64,000 nucleotides of DNA, from positions 124,001 through 188,000 of the forward strand of contig JANXBW010000004.1 in the NCBI GenBank assembly GCA_025060325.1, given 5' to 3'. Positions 1 through 8,699 of the stretch are shown piece by piece (the first letter of the stretch is position 1; each line of letters opens with the position of its first letter). A model generated the notes under the pieces. The model was given only the letters and a program-made list of their open reading frames with translations. It was not told the origin of the DNA and did not search any database. The position numbers were made by a program, and so were the translations under genes. This stretch comes from Thermoguttaceae bacterium. GTDB taxonomy: Bacteria; Planctomycetota; Planctomycetia; Pirellulales; Thermoguttaceae.

Positions 1-380
1 CGGGCTTCGGTTGCCAGGCGGGTGCGGTCTACAAAGTCGAACAACCCAGTGGGGAACCGCCCCAAGAAAAGGTTATCTCGCACACTCATCGAAGGAACAA
101 GGGACAGTTCCTGGTAGATCATAGCGATGCCAAGGGCCGCCGCGTCTCGTGGATGCGTAGGCCGGACAACTTTCCCTCCCAGCTCGATCTGGCCGCGGTA
201 ATCGTCGTAACTGCCAGCCAGAATCCGCACGAGGGTACTTTTGCCAGCGCCATTCTCCCCCGCCAGGATGTGCACTTCGCCCGGGTGGAGGTCCAAATCC
301 ACATCGAAAAGAACTTGCACCGGCCCAAACCACTTGGAAATCTTTCTCAGACGGACAAGGGGTTCGACTGAGGAAGCCAT
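1..380 (-). CDS. Sugar-type ABC transporter ATP-binding protein (N-terminal part)
   Basis: The gene starts at the ATG at 380 and leaves the window, so only about 126 residues are visible. They match the first nucleotide-binding domain of RbsA/MglA/XylG-type importers, which energise sugar uptake at the inner membrane. The Walker A motif GENGAGKST is at residues 41-49, and a Q-loop follows at YQELSLVPSMSV (Gln90), typical of the monosaccharide subfamily. No clear Shine-Dalgarno precedes the ATG, and no alternative in-frame ATG, GTG or TTG lies just upstream. The partner permease and binding protein must lie outside the window, so the substrate cannot be named. Confidence 0.9.
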   Translation of the reverse strand, partial: MASSVEPLVRLRKISKWFGPVQVLFDVDLDLHPGEVHILAGENGAGKSTLVRILAGSYDDYRGQIELGGKVVRPTHPRDAAALGIAMIYQELSLVPSMSVRDNLFLGRFPTGLFDFVDRTRLATEA

Positions 381-714
381 ATGATCGTCGCTTTCTTGAG
401 CGATGTGTTCGCGGGGACCTCGAAGCTTTTTCGATAACGCACACGGCTTAATAGGGTCGGATTTCCGCGGTTTCTCGATCAAGCCGTTATGAGAACAAAA
501 CTGCTCGCACAGGTCAAATTCGCAAACTTTCCCCCCTGGAAGAGGCTCGCTACCAAGGCGAGGGTGCTGCCTGGGCCACTTGGATGTATTTCACTTCAAG
601 CTTGCCAATCAAAACCGAGCCTGCAATCGCAAGCGCAGCAGGAAGAGTACGGCGCCAGAACTTGGGGGCCGCTTTTCTCACCGGTGCCTACAGAAGTCTC
701 TAGAAGTGACCAAA
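381..714. other. Intergenic, no gene seen
   Basis: This stretch lies between the ABC ATPase start and the end of the downstream-reading pseudouridine synthase gene. Short open frames here lack family resemblance or a ribosome binding site. It presumably holds the ABC promoter; no convincing -35/-10 pair was identified. Confidence 0.5.
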
Positions 715-1398
715 TCATTCATCCTTCACCCCAAGCCGCCTCCAAACCGGGGGGACCGGGGCAGAGATTACTATCCGCTTACCTGTGCGTGGATGACTGA
801 ATTGAAGCCTCCGCGCATGGAGGGCGATTCCCACCGGAAAATCGACTTGGGAGCCGTATTTGCGGTCTCCAAGTACCGGGTGCCCATGGAGGGAGAGCTG
901 CCAGCGAAGTTGGTGCTTTCTCCCGGTGAGTGGACTAAGTTCGACCAAATACCAGCGACCCACAGGGCCAAGCGATTCGTACCGCGTGATAGCTTCCACG
1001 GCTACCGGGTCATCCGGGCTTCCACGCTTGACCTTCCGGTGCCGCCGGTCCAGGACGAGCCAGTCGCGCCAAGTTCCGAAGGATGGCTCTGGCTTTCGCT
1101 CAATGATCGCCCAGTACCGTTTGTCGACCTTTCTTTCGCGAAACTGCTTGCAAAGACTAGCTGCGGCTTGCCGACTTTTGGCAAAGACCAAAAGACCCGT
1201 TACCGGGGTATCCAGGCGGCTCACCACCCCCAAAAAAGGCGACGCTTGCGCCTTCTCGCGCTGTTCTAAAAACAAGCGCAATAGTCCGATCACCGTCCGG
1301 CGGTCATCTCCCACCCCCATCGTGGGCATCCCGGCCGGCTTATTAACGGCGATGAGGTCTTGGTCTTCGTATAGGATCTCGAATGGCGGAACATCCAT
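715..1398 (-). CDS. RluA-family pseudouridine synthase
   Basis: This predicted cytoplasmic RNA-modifying enzyme isomerises uridine to pseudouridine in rRNA or tRNA. The catalytic block reads SRLDTPVTGLLVF, the family's R-L-D-x-x-T-G motif with the nucleophilic Asp. Later conserved blocks are KRYWAII and LSPLTGRKHQLRWQLSLHGHPVLGD. I chose the ATG at 1398 (start MDVPPFEILYED) because the family begins there. The frame stays open a further 40 codons upstream, but those residues are not conserved-looking. At 227 aa it is a single-domain member without the N-terminal S4 domain, so its target (RluC, RluD, TruC or RluA type) cannot be assigned. Confidence 0.9.
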   Translation of the reverse strand: MDVPPFEILYEDQDLIAVNKPAGMPTMGVGDDRRTVIGLLRLFLEQREKAQASPFLGVVSRLDTPVTGLLVFAKSRQAAASLCKQFRERKVDKRYWAIIERKPEPSFGTWRDWLVLDRRHRKVKRGSPDDPVAVEAITRYESLGPVGRWYLVELSPLTGRKHQLRWQLSLHGHPVLGDRKYGSQVDFPVGIALHARRLQFSHPRTGKRIVISAPVPPVWRRLGVKDE

Positions 1399-1649
1399 GC
1401 TATTGTGTAAGCACCTCAAAGGGCCCAAAGCCCCATTTGGGCTCGCTGGCGCGGGTGGCATCTCCAGCCGGCCTGCAGTAGCTCCGCTGTGTGGATACCA
1501 TACGGGCTTACCGTTCACAGTTCGTCGGGCTAGGCATCCCGCGAACTGTATCCCCGCGGCTGACCAGGGATTTAGTAGTCCCGCGATGAAAGCCGAAGTT
1601 AATTAACCAACCATCGGAGCGGTTTCGCAGATTCCAAACGTTTAAGCAG

Positions 1650-2297
1650 ATGAACCCAGGCAACGACTCCCAAAAGTTTCCCAAAAAACTAATATTAGCC
1701 AGCCGATCTCCCCGGCGAAAACAACTTTTGACGGAAGCCGGCTACGAGTTTGAGGTGCACCCGTCCGGTATCGAAGAACAGCCGGCCCGTCCGGGGGAAA
1801 GTGCGGCAGCTTATGCCATGCGGCTTGCCTACGAGAAAGCTGCTTCTGTGGTATCCGGAGGGATTGGAGGGTTGGTTTTGGGATGCGATACGGTGGTGGA
1901 ATGTGATGGGCAGATTTTCGGTACGCCGGTAGACGAAAGGGATGCCGAGCGGATCTTAAAGGCGCTTCGGGGCAAGCGCCACCGAGTTGTAACCGGCGTT
2001 TGCCTGTGGGATACGGAGGTGGGTCGGGCGCAGATTCAGGCCGCCACGACGACCGTGGAAATGGACCACTTGTCGGACGCAGAAATCACGGAATACCTCA
2101 ATTCGGGTCAATGGCGAGGGAAGGCGGGGGCATTTGGCTATCAAGACCGCTTAGGTTGGGTGCGTATCGTCGAAGGGAGCGAGTCTAACGTTGTGGGTTT
2201 GCCACTTGAATTGCTGGCCGAAATGCTTCGGTTCTTTTTTCTGGAAAAAACCGAGGGTGCCTCGCTAAGCCAAACCGGGCAGGTAACCGAAAAATGA
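1650..2297 (+). CDS. maf: Maf-family nucleoside triphosphate pyrophosphatase
   Basis: The 215-aa protein belongs to the Maf/YhdE family, which hydrolyses non-canonical or specific NTPs (dTTP/UTP or m7GTP) to the monophosphate and pyrophosphate. Family motifs are visible: ILASRSPRRKQLL near the N-terminus, LGCDTVV in the middle, then GKAGAFGYQ and the C-terminal GSESNVVGLPLELL. The start follows the conserved N-terminus; no strong Shine-Dalgarno is visible. It is divergent from the pseudouridine synthase, with 251 bp of shared upstream DNA. The C-terminal tail after the conserved LPLELL block is about 30 residues and looks lineage-specific. Confidence 0.95.
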   Translation: MNPGNDSQKFPKKLILASRSPRRKQLLTEAGYEFEVHPSGIEEQPARPGESAAAYAMRLAYEKAASVVSGGIGGLVLGCDTVVECDGQIFGTPVDERDAERILKALRGKRHRVVTGVCLWDTEVGRAQIQAATTTVEMDHLSDAEITEYLNSGQWRGKAGAFGYQDRLGWVRIVEGSESNVVGLPLELLAEMLRFFFLEKTEGASLSQTGQVTEK

Positions 2298-3067
2298 TCG
2301 ATATTTGCGGCAGGGCAACTTGGCGCGTGAGAGCTCTTTCGAAACCCGCGGCTAGTCCCGCCGCAAGGCCCGGGAATGATCGTGTGAAAGCTAGAGAATC
2401 TAAGAGCCAGAGAGTGTAAAGGGTTGCCGAAATAGATGGTTTTGAATTCGGGTCTGGAGGTTTGACGGAAGAACCAGCAGGCTTAAGGAAAGGGGCGATC
2501 GTAAACTGCATGCCCGCGCCACCGGCTGCCAAGGAGTTTCGTGGGGGCCGTTCTCAAGTGCCAGGAAAAGGAATTACCCGAATCCCGGCTTGGGCTTAAC
2601 CGATTCTCCCTTAGTAGCGCCATCAGTTGCCGGCTCTCAGATTCTTTCTATGCACGTGTTTCCCACCGGTAACCGAGCGATCGTTTTGGGCACTGCGCTC
2701 GGGGTGACCGTCTGTTCCAACACGGCTTAGGGCAGCGGGGTGGGAAAAGGCGCCTTAGCGACTTCGGTTAGCAAATTGCCTTGGGATCGCGGCGGGCTGT
2801 CGCACTCAACAGGACATTCATAGATCTCGGTAAGAGGCTCGCCCCCAATAGATGCTTACCGGCTTTCGGAATAAGGGCGGCCTAGCGACCAAGTCATCCC
2901 CGGGACCAATGCAAATCTGAACCGCATAAGTGCCGGGGGACTAGACAAAACGTCAACCGTTTAGTAAGCTTTTTCCAAATTACGGGAGGGTCCCGCCCTA
3001 AACACTATTCGAAGGCCCAGTTTGCGGGCATTGACCGGTTACTGTGGATTTGGCTCTTTAGGCGGCT
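2298..3067. other. Long intergenic region, nothing recognised
   Basis: The 770 bp between maf and the TPR gene carries no frame with recognisable protein features and no RNA I can identify. It presumably includes the promoter of the TPR gene. Confidence 0.5.
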
Positions 3068-3409
3068 ATGCAAGCTCAAGATGCATTTGAATTCGGTTGT
3101 AAGTTCTTAGAGAAGCAGGACCTCGAGAAGGCCGAGCAGGCGTTTAAGCTGGCCTTACAGTTTGACCCCGGTTTTGCCGAGGCCCACAACGGTTTAGGGG
3201 TAGTGTACGCTTTGCGCGGCAAATGCCCGCAAGCCCTGCTTCATTGCGCCAAGGCAATTGAGCTTGATCCTAACGAGCCGGAATTTTATCGCTCCCGGGC
3301 CTATATCTATTTGCGGATGAATGACGTCCGGGCGGCCCAAATGGATCTGTATAAGGCGAAAAAACTAGAGGAGTCGCGGGCGGCAGCAGAACCCGCCGCA
3401 GCAACTTGA
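3068..3409 (+). CDS. Small tetratricopeptide-repeat protein
   Basis: The 113-aa protein consists of about three TPR units, with typical small/large residue spacing in FLEKQDLEKAEQAFKLALQFDP, then AEAHNGLGVVYALRG, then ALLHCAKAIELDPNEPEFY. TPRs are helical protein-protein interaction modules. There is no signal peptide, so it is probably cytoplasmic. AGGCGG a few bases upstream of the ATG can act as ribosome binding site. The tail is alanine-rich. A specific partner cannot be inferred, since the gene stands alone between two long spacers. Confidence 0.85.
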   Translation: MQAQDAFEFGCKFLEKQDLEKAEQAFKLALQFDPGFAEAHNGLGVVYALRGKCPQALLHCAKAIELDPNEPEFYRSRAYIYLRMNDVRAAQMDLYKAKKLEESRAAAEPAAAT

Positions 3410-3577
3410 GTTTTTGCTTGACCCTCCCCGGTGGATCACTGGCCGACCGGCAGGATTTATGCTCCTCGCCCACTGACGCTCGGTTCCCTTCCCCCAGTTT
3501 GCCCCCGCACGGTTCAGGAGTCTGCCGGCCGGTAGATGTGGCTTTGGTTCCGTACACCCTCGCTTGTACTAAAGCCA

Positions 3578-3590
3578 GGGCAGGGTAGGG
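3578..3590 (+). repeat. KOPS-like polar motif, two overlapping copies
   Basis: GGGCAGGG (3578-3585) overlaps GGGTAGGG (3583-3590). The orientation points toward the dif candidate at 19.0 kb. It sits in the loop of a 6-bp hairpin. Confidence 0.6.
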
Positions 3591-3629
3591 GAGACCTGGC
3601 TGGCCAAGGCGGAAAACTGGGAGCTTCAG

Positions 3630-3637
3630 CCCTGCCC
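3630..3637 (-). repeat. KOPS-like motif in the opposite orientation
   Basis: CCCTGCCC on the plus strand. It is one of five GGGNAGGG copies in the window that point away from the dif candidate, and it pairs with the copy at 3578. Confidence 0.5.
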
Positions 3638-4032
3638 TCGGGTAAAGAGGACGATTGCCCCCTTAAAATTGACCCAGCTGACGGCTGACAAGTACCCACA
3701 GCCTCAATTTTCCGAAGACCCTTGCAATATTCCCCGCCCCTACCTAATCTGAAAAGCGTTCGGATGCTAAACAGCACCCAAGCCCCGGTATACTTGGGCC
3801 TTAAAGCAGTTGGGACCTCAGGTGCTGTTCGGGGAAGGATCCGCTTCCGTCCTGATTAGGTAAGAGCTGTAAGGAGTAGCTGCGTACGGGGAAAGACGCT
3901 AGTGTGAATGCTTCGGCCAGTCTCCCCGGGCCGCCGTGTCGACTGCCTCTTTATCCACAGGAAGGGAAAACGGCAAGGTATCGGGTTGAACAGCGTGGTG
4001 GTTCAGCGTTGGCAAGCTTGGAGGAACTGACG

Positions 4033-4674
4033 ATGGAACTCGCAGGTGACAAGAACCCGGTCCGGAAATGGTGGCGAAGTGCTGGCCTTGCACTCTTAGG
4101 CTTGCTGATAGCTTGTGGGGTGGGTGTCGGCACATGGTGTGTGCTCTCGGCACCCCCGAGCTACTCGCCGCCCCAAAATCGACCAATTCCCGACGTTCCT
4201 TTCGTACCCACACCGCATGACATCGTGATGGAGATGCTTAAGCTCGCGGAAGTCGGGCCAAACGATGTTGTTTACGATTTGGGATGCGGTGACGGCCGAA
4301 TAGTTGTTGCCGCGGCAAAACACTTCGGAGCAAAGGCGGTCGGTGTGGACAAGAATCCGCAGCGGGTGGCCGAGAGCTTGGAAAATGTCAAGAAAAACGG
4401 GGTTCAGGATAAGGTGACCATCATTCAGGACGATCTCTTTAACATCGATTTGTCTCCGGCCACCGTTATTACCATGTACCTCCTTCCATCGGTCAATAAC
4501 GCTCTGTTGCCTAAGCTCGAAAAGCTCAAACCCGGCACGCGGATCGTTTCGCACGATTTCGACATCGACGGTGTGCGACCGAAGAAGGTCCTCCGGGTGC
4601 AATCAAGCGAAAGTCATCGCGAGCACACGATCTATTTCTGGGTAGTGCCTTTCGAAAAGGAGAGCACGCGATAG
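4033..4674 (+). CDS. Membrane-anchored class I SAM-dependent methyltransferase
   Basis: The 213-aa protein has one N-terminal membrane segment (about residues 17-38, LALLGLLIACGVGVG) followed by a class I methyltransferase fold. The SAM-binding motif I is YDLGCGDGRIV (81-91), with acidic Asp106 in VGVDKNP and motif IV-like QDDLF. The layout VPTPHDIVMEMLKLA...VTMYLLPSVN...PGTRIVSHDFD resembles the small FAM173/ATPSCKMT-like protein lysine methyltransferases, so a protein substrate is possible; this is inference. GAGGAA at 4021-4026 sets the ATG at 4033 rather than an upstream in-frame start at 3904. The catalytic domain could face either side of the membrane. Confidence 0.85.
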   Translation: MELAGDKNPVRKWWRSAGLALLGLLIACGVGVGTWCVLSAPPSYSPPQNRPIPDVPFVPTPHDIVMEMLKLAEVGPNDVVYDLGCGDGRIVVAAAKHFGAKAVGVDKNPQRVAESLENVKKNGVQDKVTIIQDDLFNIDLSPATVITMYLLPSVNNALLPKLEKLKPGTRIVSHDFDIDGVRPKKVLRVQSSESHREHTIYFWVVPFEKESTR

Positions 4675-4961
4675 TATCGGCGTTGACCTGAAGCGTCGAG
4701 GCTCACCGCTTGAACGGTAACGCTACACCGTTAGCCGCGCGACTATCTAGGCAGTCCTCATAATTTGCACAAACGGCCGCGGTTCCCGTGGAGGGAGGCC
4801 CCTAGTCGGGTTTGTGGGACTGTTTGGATGGTTGCGCGGCTAATTTCTTGCGCTGGTTTCTTAGCTAAGCCACGCCGTTTCCCGGGGCAGAAGTGGCGAT
4901 GAGAAACGTGGCGGTTCCTTCGCCCCCAGCTGCGAAAGAACGGGAGAGGAATGTCAGAGGA

Positions 4962-6344
4962 CTATCGAACCTTGCACTGGAAGCGGATGATTCCCCCTTG
5001 GTTTGGTGGAAGGGGCTGGGTAAGCTCCCAACGAAGGATGGTCGAGCCTGCTTCCCCTGACTGGGTATTGAACTGGTGAGGCAGCGAGCACTCGGCCGAC
5101 CCGTCCAGATACTCCAGTCGCGGGCTGAGATTGTCAACAATTGTTACGTTTCCGATGATTTCCGTCCCCACATTATCAAACCGGATGGTAAATGCCACGG
5201 TCTCGCCTGGCGCAGCATGTCCGCGAGAGGCAAGCTTGATTATCCGCAGTTTGGGGAAGGTCGGCGGTTCGTCTAGCCCGTAAATGACATCCACGCGAGT
5301 AACCCCCGGCAAAGCAACCGCCGCCTTTCGATCTATGAATACTTGAAGGACCGCTGCGTGCGACCAGGCTTGAGCCGCCTGAGCTGCCGCAGTGAGGAGA
5401 GCAAACTCGCCGGTGTCAAACGTACCGGTCTTGACAACGGTAAGATTTTCGTGGGGCAGGAAACCGTCATGAAACCCGCGGGGGCCAAAGGCTGCCGAAA
5501 GGGCTCCGTCACCCTCTTGGGTTTGCAGTTGATTGAGTCTTCTCTCGGTTGCTCGCTCTTGAAGTTGATAATGCTGCTTACTAGATAAAGGTCCCAAGTG
5601 CTCGTGACTTTGGGCAAGCCCCGTCGTGTTGACGGTCGAGGCGAGAAATTCCAGTTGCTCTTCGCTGCGGAAACCTACTACCTGCCGGACCGCACCAAAC
5701 CGGGGGCTATAAATGAATACGGAGTTAGCGGGCTCCACCACCTGGCGCCCAGCCAAGGTGCTGTAACAGGCCACGGTATCGCCGACGTTCACTCCGCTTA
5801 TTACCCCGTCTGGGGCCATCCGAACTTGAGGGACATTGTCACCGCCATCCACGAGGTACTCGTCGCTCGGCCATGGCTTCCTTGCCCCTGGCGGTTGATA
5901 GGGATAAACCAGGCCTCCTTCCCGAGGGATAAGAGGCGCCGATTCAATCCGCCATTCCCCCTGGGAGGGCGCCGCAGAAGCGGGAGACGTCGAAGTCATC
6001 TCCTGGTGTGCAGCCGGCAGAACCTGTTGATCAGCTGGAAGCGGATCGCCGAGGTGAATCGCTCGGTATTCAGAAGCCCAAGTACCGGTGCGCGGAACCG
6101 GAAGACCTAGTCCGCCCGCGGCACCATCTTTTGTTGCCACTTTGGGCGATATCCCTTCCGTTGAAAGGGGCTGGATACAACTATGGTCACTGCAGGCACC
6201 CGCAGGCAGGGTAGGTGGGCGACGGTGCTGAGATTCGGGCAAGAGTCGACAAGAGCTCAGGACGAGTACACAGCCGGCGATTGTGAGTCGAATCCACCAG
6301 CGTGTCGCGGGAGGGATGGACTTTTTCCCGTGAATTGCATCCAT
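4962..6344 (-). CDS. Planctomycete lipoprotein with C-terminal DUF11-like domain
   Basis: The 460-aa exported lipoprotein has a basic n-region, a hydrophobic core and the lipobox LSSC with the acylated Cys at residue 32. A proline-rich low-complexity linker follows. The middle part holds a conserved-looking block (YLVDGGDNVPQVRMAPDGVISGVNVGDTVACYS, shown by its key words DGGD and GDTVA). The last 90 residues look like a DUF11 beta-sandwich (PGETVAFTIRFDNVG, then VTIVDNLSPRLEYLDGS). DUF11 domains are typical of cell-surface proteins. The ATG at 6344 is preferred over a GTG three codons earlier. It follows two other exported-protein genes on the same strand, suggesting a shared envelope role. 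Confidence 0.8.
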   Translation of the reverse strand: MDAIHGKKSIPPATRWWIRLTIAGCVLVLSSCRLLPESQHRRPPTLPAGACSDHSCIQPLSTEGISPKVATKDGAAGGLGLPVPRTGTWASEYRAIHLGDPLPADQQVLPAAHQEMTSTSPASAAPSQGEWRIESAPLIPREGGLVYPYQPPGARKPWPSDEYLVDGGDNVPQVRMAPDGVISGVNVGDTVACYSTLAGRQVVEPANSVFIYSPRFGAVRQVVGFRSEEQLEFLASTVNTTGLAQSHEHLGPLSSKQHYQLQERATERRLNQLQTQEGDGALSAAFGPRGFHDGFLPHENLTVVKTGTFDTGEFALLTAAAQAAQAWSHAAVLQVFIDRKAAVALPGVTRVDVIYGLDEPPTFPKLRIIKLASRGHAAPGETVAFTIRFDNVGTEIIGNVTIVDNLSPRLEYLDGSAECSLPHQFNTQSGEAGSTILRWELTQPLPPNQGGIIRFQCKVR

Positions 6345-6508
6345 GCTAAACACTCTTAGCGACTCTGCCGCACAGAGTTTCCCAGCAACGCCCGAGAGGG
6401 CTCGTAGACATTTCCCTTCCGGCGGCCACAGTGCCTATAACTCTTAGTAGCTTACGGGTGTAGGTACCTTCCAGGGAATAACGGCTCGATTCGCCGTGCA
6501 CGCCTGAT

Positions 6509-7327
6509 TCAAAAAACGCGTCGGGGCATGCTCGCCTGTTTCGTCGGTACCTGAGGTCCCTCTGGCGGGGCTTTTGTTTCCGCCGCTTGTGCTGGGGACC
6601 GCATCACCGGTGGACACCCGTACAAAAACTGCTCGTCAGGAACAGGGAATGTCGCCGGAACCCGACCCCCTAGCCGGACAATCGCAACCGGCCGTCCCAG
6701 TTGGTCAGCGATAGTCAACGGGTCGGTGCCGGGGGGAGCTTCGAACCAATTCTGTCCCGTGTTTTCCGTCGCAATCGGCAGCGCTCGCTGGGGGTCTTCT
6801 AAGTAAACGACCCGGGTTACAAAAAACCCCTGCAGCGCAAGCCGAAGGTCCTCAAGCGTCAGTTCGATCACAACCGGGTATTGCCACTCCAAGCCCAGGG
6901 GCGGATAAATCCGGTCGATGATCTCCACTGTGGGGTACACTTCCTTGCCAGGGAAGAAGGGAATGTCTGTAATGCGAAAACGATACACCGGGCCAATAAG
7001 AAGGCCCACGGTCAACGGAGCCGGGGCAGGTTCCCCAAATGTCCCCCCCTCAGCCACTGAGATGGACACACCGCTCGGAGCGCGGATCTGGACAGGCTGA
7101 AAATATCCGACGACCGGGCCACCGCCCTGTAACCGAGTGGCCCCCACAGTTCCCGGCTGCAGATTTCCTTGATGAAAATAGTGGACGGATGGTTGTTGAG
7201 CAAAGCAGGCGCTTGGGGCCCCAACGGTGAGGGTCCATCCTGCCAGCCCAGCAAAAAAAGCGAGCCAGACCACCGGATCCTTGGCTCGCGTGAGGGACAC
7301 TTTTCGCTTCTTAGAAGGAACACCCAT
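6509..7327 (-). CDS. Exported planctomycete protein, paralogue of the 7662-8699 gene
   Basis: The 272-aa protein has a basic start (KKRK), a hydrophobic stretch and a likely signal peptidase site near SACFAQQ, so it is probably periplasmic or surface-located. Its core (YRFRITDIPFFPGKEVYPT, PVVIELTLEDLRLALQG, FFVTRVVYLEDPQ, AIVRLGGR) is clearly related to the protein encoded just upstream on the same strand. No characterised family is recognised and no function can be assigned. AGGGA six bases upstream supports the ATG at 7327. It lies 164 bp upstream of the DUF11 lipoprotein gene and is probably co-expressed with it. Confidence 0.75.
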   Translation of the reverse strand: MGVPSKKRKVSLTRAKDPVVWLAFFAGLAGWTLTVGAPSACFAQQPSVHYFHQGNLQPGTVGATRLQGGGPVVGYFQPVQIRAPSGVSISVAEGGTFGEPAPAPLTVGLLIGPVYRFRITDIPFFPGKEVYPTVEIIDRIYPPLGLEWQYPVVIELTLEDLRLALQGFFVTRVVYLEDPQRALPIATENTGQNWFEAPPGTDPLTIADQLGRPVAIVRLGGRVPATFPVPDEQFLYGCPPVMRSPAQAAETKAPPEGPQVPTKQASMPRRVF

Positions 7328-7345
7328 CAGATGTCCCTGGCTCAT

Positions 7346-7661
7346 TCGTTAGCGCGGCTTCTGCGGCCGAAGAATTCTCGCCTCGCTCATTCTTAGGAAA
7401 TGTTCTTACCCGCCAAACCGCACCCGAGGGTTGTTTGTGACTCCCGAAAGGTGGCGTTATCGCCTCTTGCAAACGCTGAGGGACGTTACCGTTACGTCGG
7501 TTGTTTGCCTTCAGATAGCTCCCCGATTCCGAACAAAAAGTGCCCTTAATTTCTCCGGGCACTTATTGGGTTCCGCCTAGGGTTTTCAAGGGATATTCGC
7601 CGCGAATAGCCGGGCTCACTAGTTTTGGGAGCCTCTAAGACCCGCCCAGCCGAGGAAAGTC
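7346..7661. other. Intergenic with terminator
   Basis: The 316-bp spacer between two related exported-protein genes contains the minus-strand terminator at 7535-7564, so the downstream gene probably has its own promoter here. Nothing else is recognised. Confidence 0.6.
7535..7564 (-). terminator. Rho-independent terminator
   Basis: Read on the minus strand, AAGTGCCC pairs perfectly with GGGCACTT (8 bp, 11-nt loop) and is followed by a T-run (TTTTTG). It lies about 100 bases downstream of the 7662-8699 gene and would end its transcript. Confidence 0.8.
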
Positions 7662-8699
7662 TTAGGGCGTAATGCACTCGAATTGATTGCCCAGCGGCTG
7701 CCCGCCACCCCCGAATAGAGGACCAGTCTTTTCGACGATATATGCCTTACTAGCCGGTCGTGGGTACCAGAAGCCCGGGTCCTGGCGCACATGAATTCGC
7801 ACGGCCCGCGGCTGGCGTGGGATAAACATCGCCGTGTGGTTACGCATCACGTGGCGCTGGAGGGAGGCCGGGGCACCAAGCGGCACGTGGGGTGGTCCAG
7901 GGAGGCCAATCGGCGTGCCGCACATGGGCATCCCGTATTCCGGCCCGGTCACGCCGGAGATGTAGTTAATTGGCACCGTTCCGGTGCTCACAGGTACGGG
8001 CATCGGCTGGGGGCCACCCGGAACGTATTGAGCAGGGGCCACATCGCCGTCAATAGGCGCGGGCATTTGGAGGTCCTTGTTGCCCAATCGAACAATTGCC
8101 AGGATGGAGCCGCGCCGGTCAGCCTCTTGAATTGGATCCACGCCCGGATCAAGCCGCGTGCTCACTAGCGTTTCCACCCCGGCAAGAGCTAGCTCCTGGA
8201 ACTCCGGATCCGGGAGGTAAATGACTTTGGTGACGAAGTTACCAGCAAGCACCTGATCAAAATCTTCCGGAGTAAAAACAACGGGAATGGCGTTATGAGC
8301 CAGGAAGGCTTCGGTCCGCGGCATTGCCGGAGCGACTTCTAATGTGGGATAAAGTTCCACACCGGGTCGCCCAGGAATGTTACTTAACTTCAGTCGGTAG
8401 ATCGCACCTTGCGGGAAGTCAAACCGGCCAGGACAGACAAGTGGTTCCGAATCGAACGCCCCTGGTGCCGTCACATCCCACTGAACATGCATTCCCTCCG
8501 GGCCGACAAACGCAATTTGCGAGGTCACCGTCGGCACGGGGGCCACTGCGGGGAAACCAATGACGCCGGGGCCGGGACCTCCCACGCCAGGACCTGGCTC
8601 GAGGATCCGTTGCGCCGGGGGGATTTGACATCCGATGGCCAGTAGGGCGATCAGAGCGAAAGCCACCTTCATCAAGCGTCCATGCTCTTTCAGCTTCAT
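7662..8699 (-). CDS. Planctomycete lipoprotein related to the 6509-7327 gene
   Basis: The 345-aa lipoprotein has a short signal ending in LAIGC (Cys24 from this start) and then a Pro/Gly-rich linker. The core (IYRLKLSNIPGRPGVELYPT, IPVVFTPEDFDQVLAG, NFVTKVIYLPDPE, DRRGSILAIVRLGN) is homologous to the core of the neighbouring exported protein. The C-terminal third is rich in Pro, Gly and Met and looks disordered. Starts at 8726, 8699 and 8672 are all possible; 8699 gives a basic n-region. No function is known to me. A perfect 10-bp inverted repeat lies 55-80 bp upstream. Confidence 0.75.
   Translation of the reverse strand: MKLKEHGRLMKVAFALIALLAIGCQIPPAQRILEPGPGVGGPGPGVIGFPAVAPVPTVTSQIAFVGPEGMHVQWDVTAPGAFDSEPLVCPGRFDFPQGAIYRLKLSNIPGRPGVELYPTLEVAPAMPRTEAFLAHNAIPVVFTPEDFDQVLAGNFVTKVIYLPDPEFQELALAGVETLVSTRLDPGVDPIQEADRRGSILAIVRLGNKDLQMPAPIDGDVAPAQYVPGGPQPMPVPVSTGTVPINYISGVTGPEYGMPMCGTPIGLPGPPHVPLGAPASLQRHVMRNHTAMFIPRQPRAVRIHVRQDPGFWYPRPASKAYIVEKTGPLFGGGGQPLGNQFECITP

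Larger units (their letters stand above)
3410..4032. other. Intergenic with inverted pair of GGGCAGGG motifs
   Basis: This spacer lies between the TPR gene and the methyltransferase. It holds plus-strand GGGCAGGG and GGGTAGGG at 3578-3590 and a minus-strand GGGCAGGG at 3630-3637. The 9-bp arms 3577-3585 and 3630-3638 are complementary. A smaller hairpin, GCCAGG/CCTGGC, brackets the first cluster. No gene is supported. Confidence 0.6.

Noticed and set aside
580-1269. Long plus-strand open frame
   Set aside because: It is antisense to the clearly conserved pseudouridine synthase gene and shows no family features.
3422-3493. CCCTCCCC and CCCTTCCC copies pointing away from dif
   Set aside because: They count against polarity and are included in the 36-copy tally. 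They are the looser GGGGAGGG and GGGAAGGG forms, so I did not list them as separate features.
7650-7662. GAGGAAAGTC-like string resembling an RNase P RNA core
   Set aside because: No matching 3' half (ACAGAA) or helices nearby, and it abuts the end of a protein gene.
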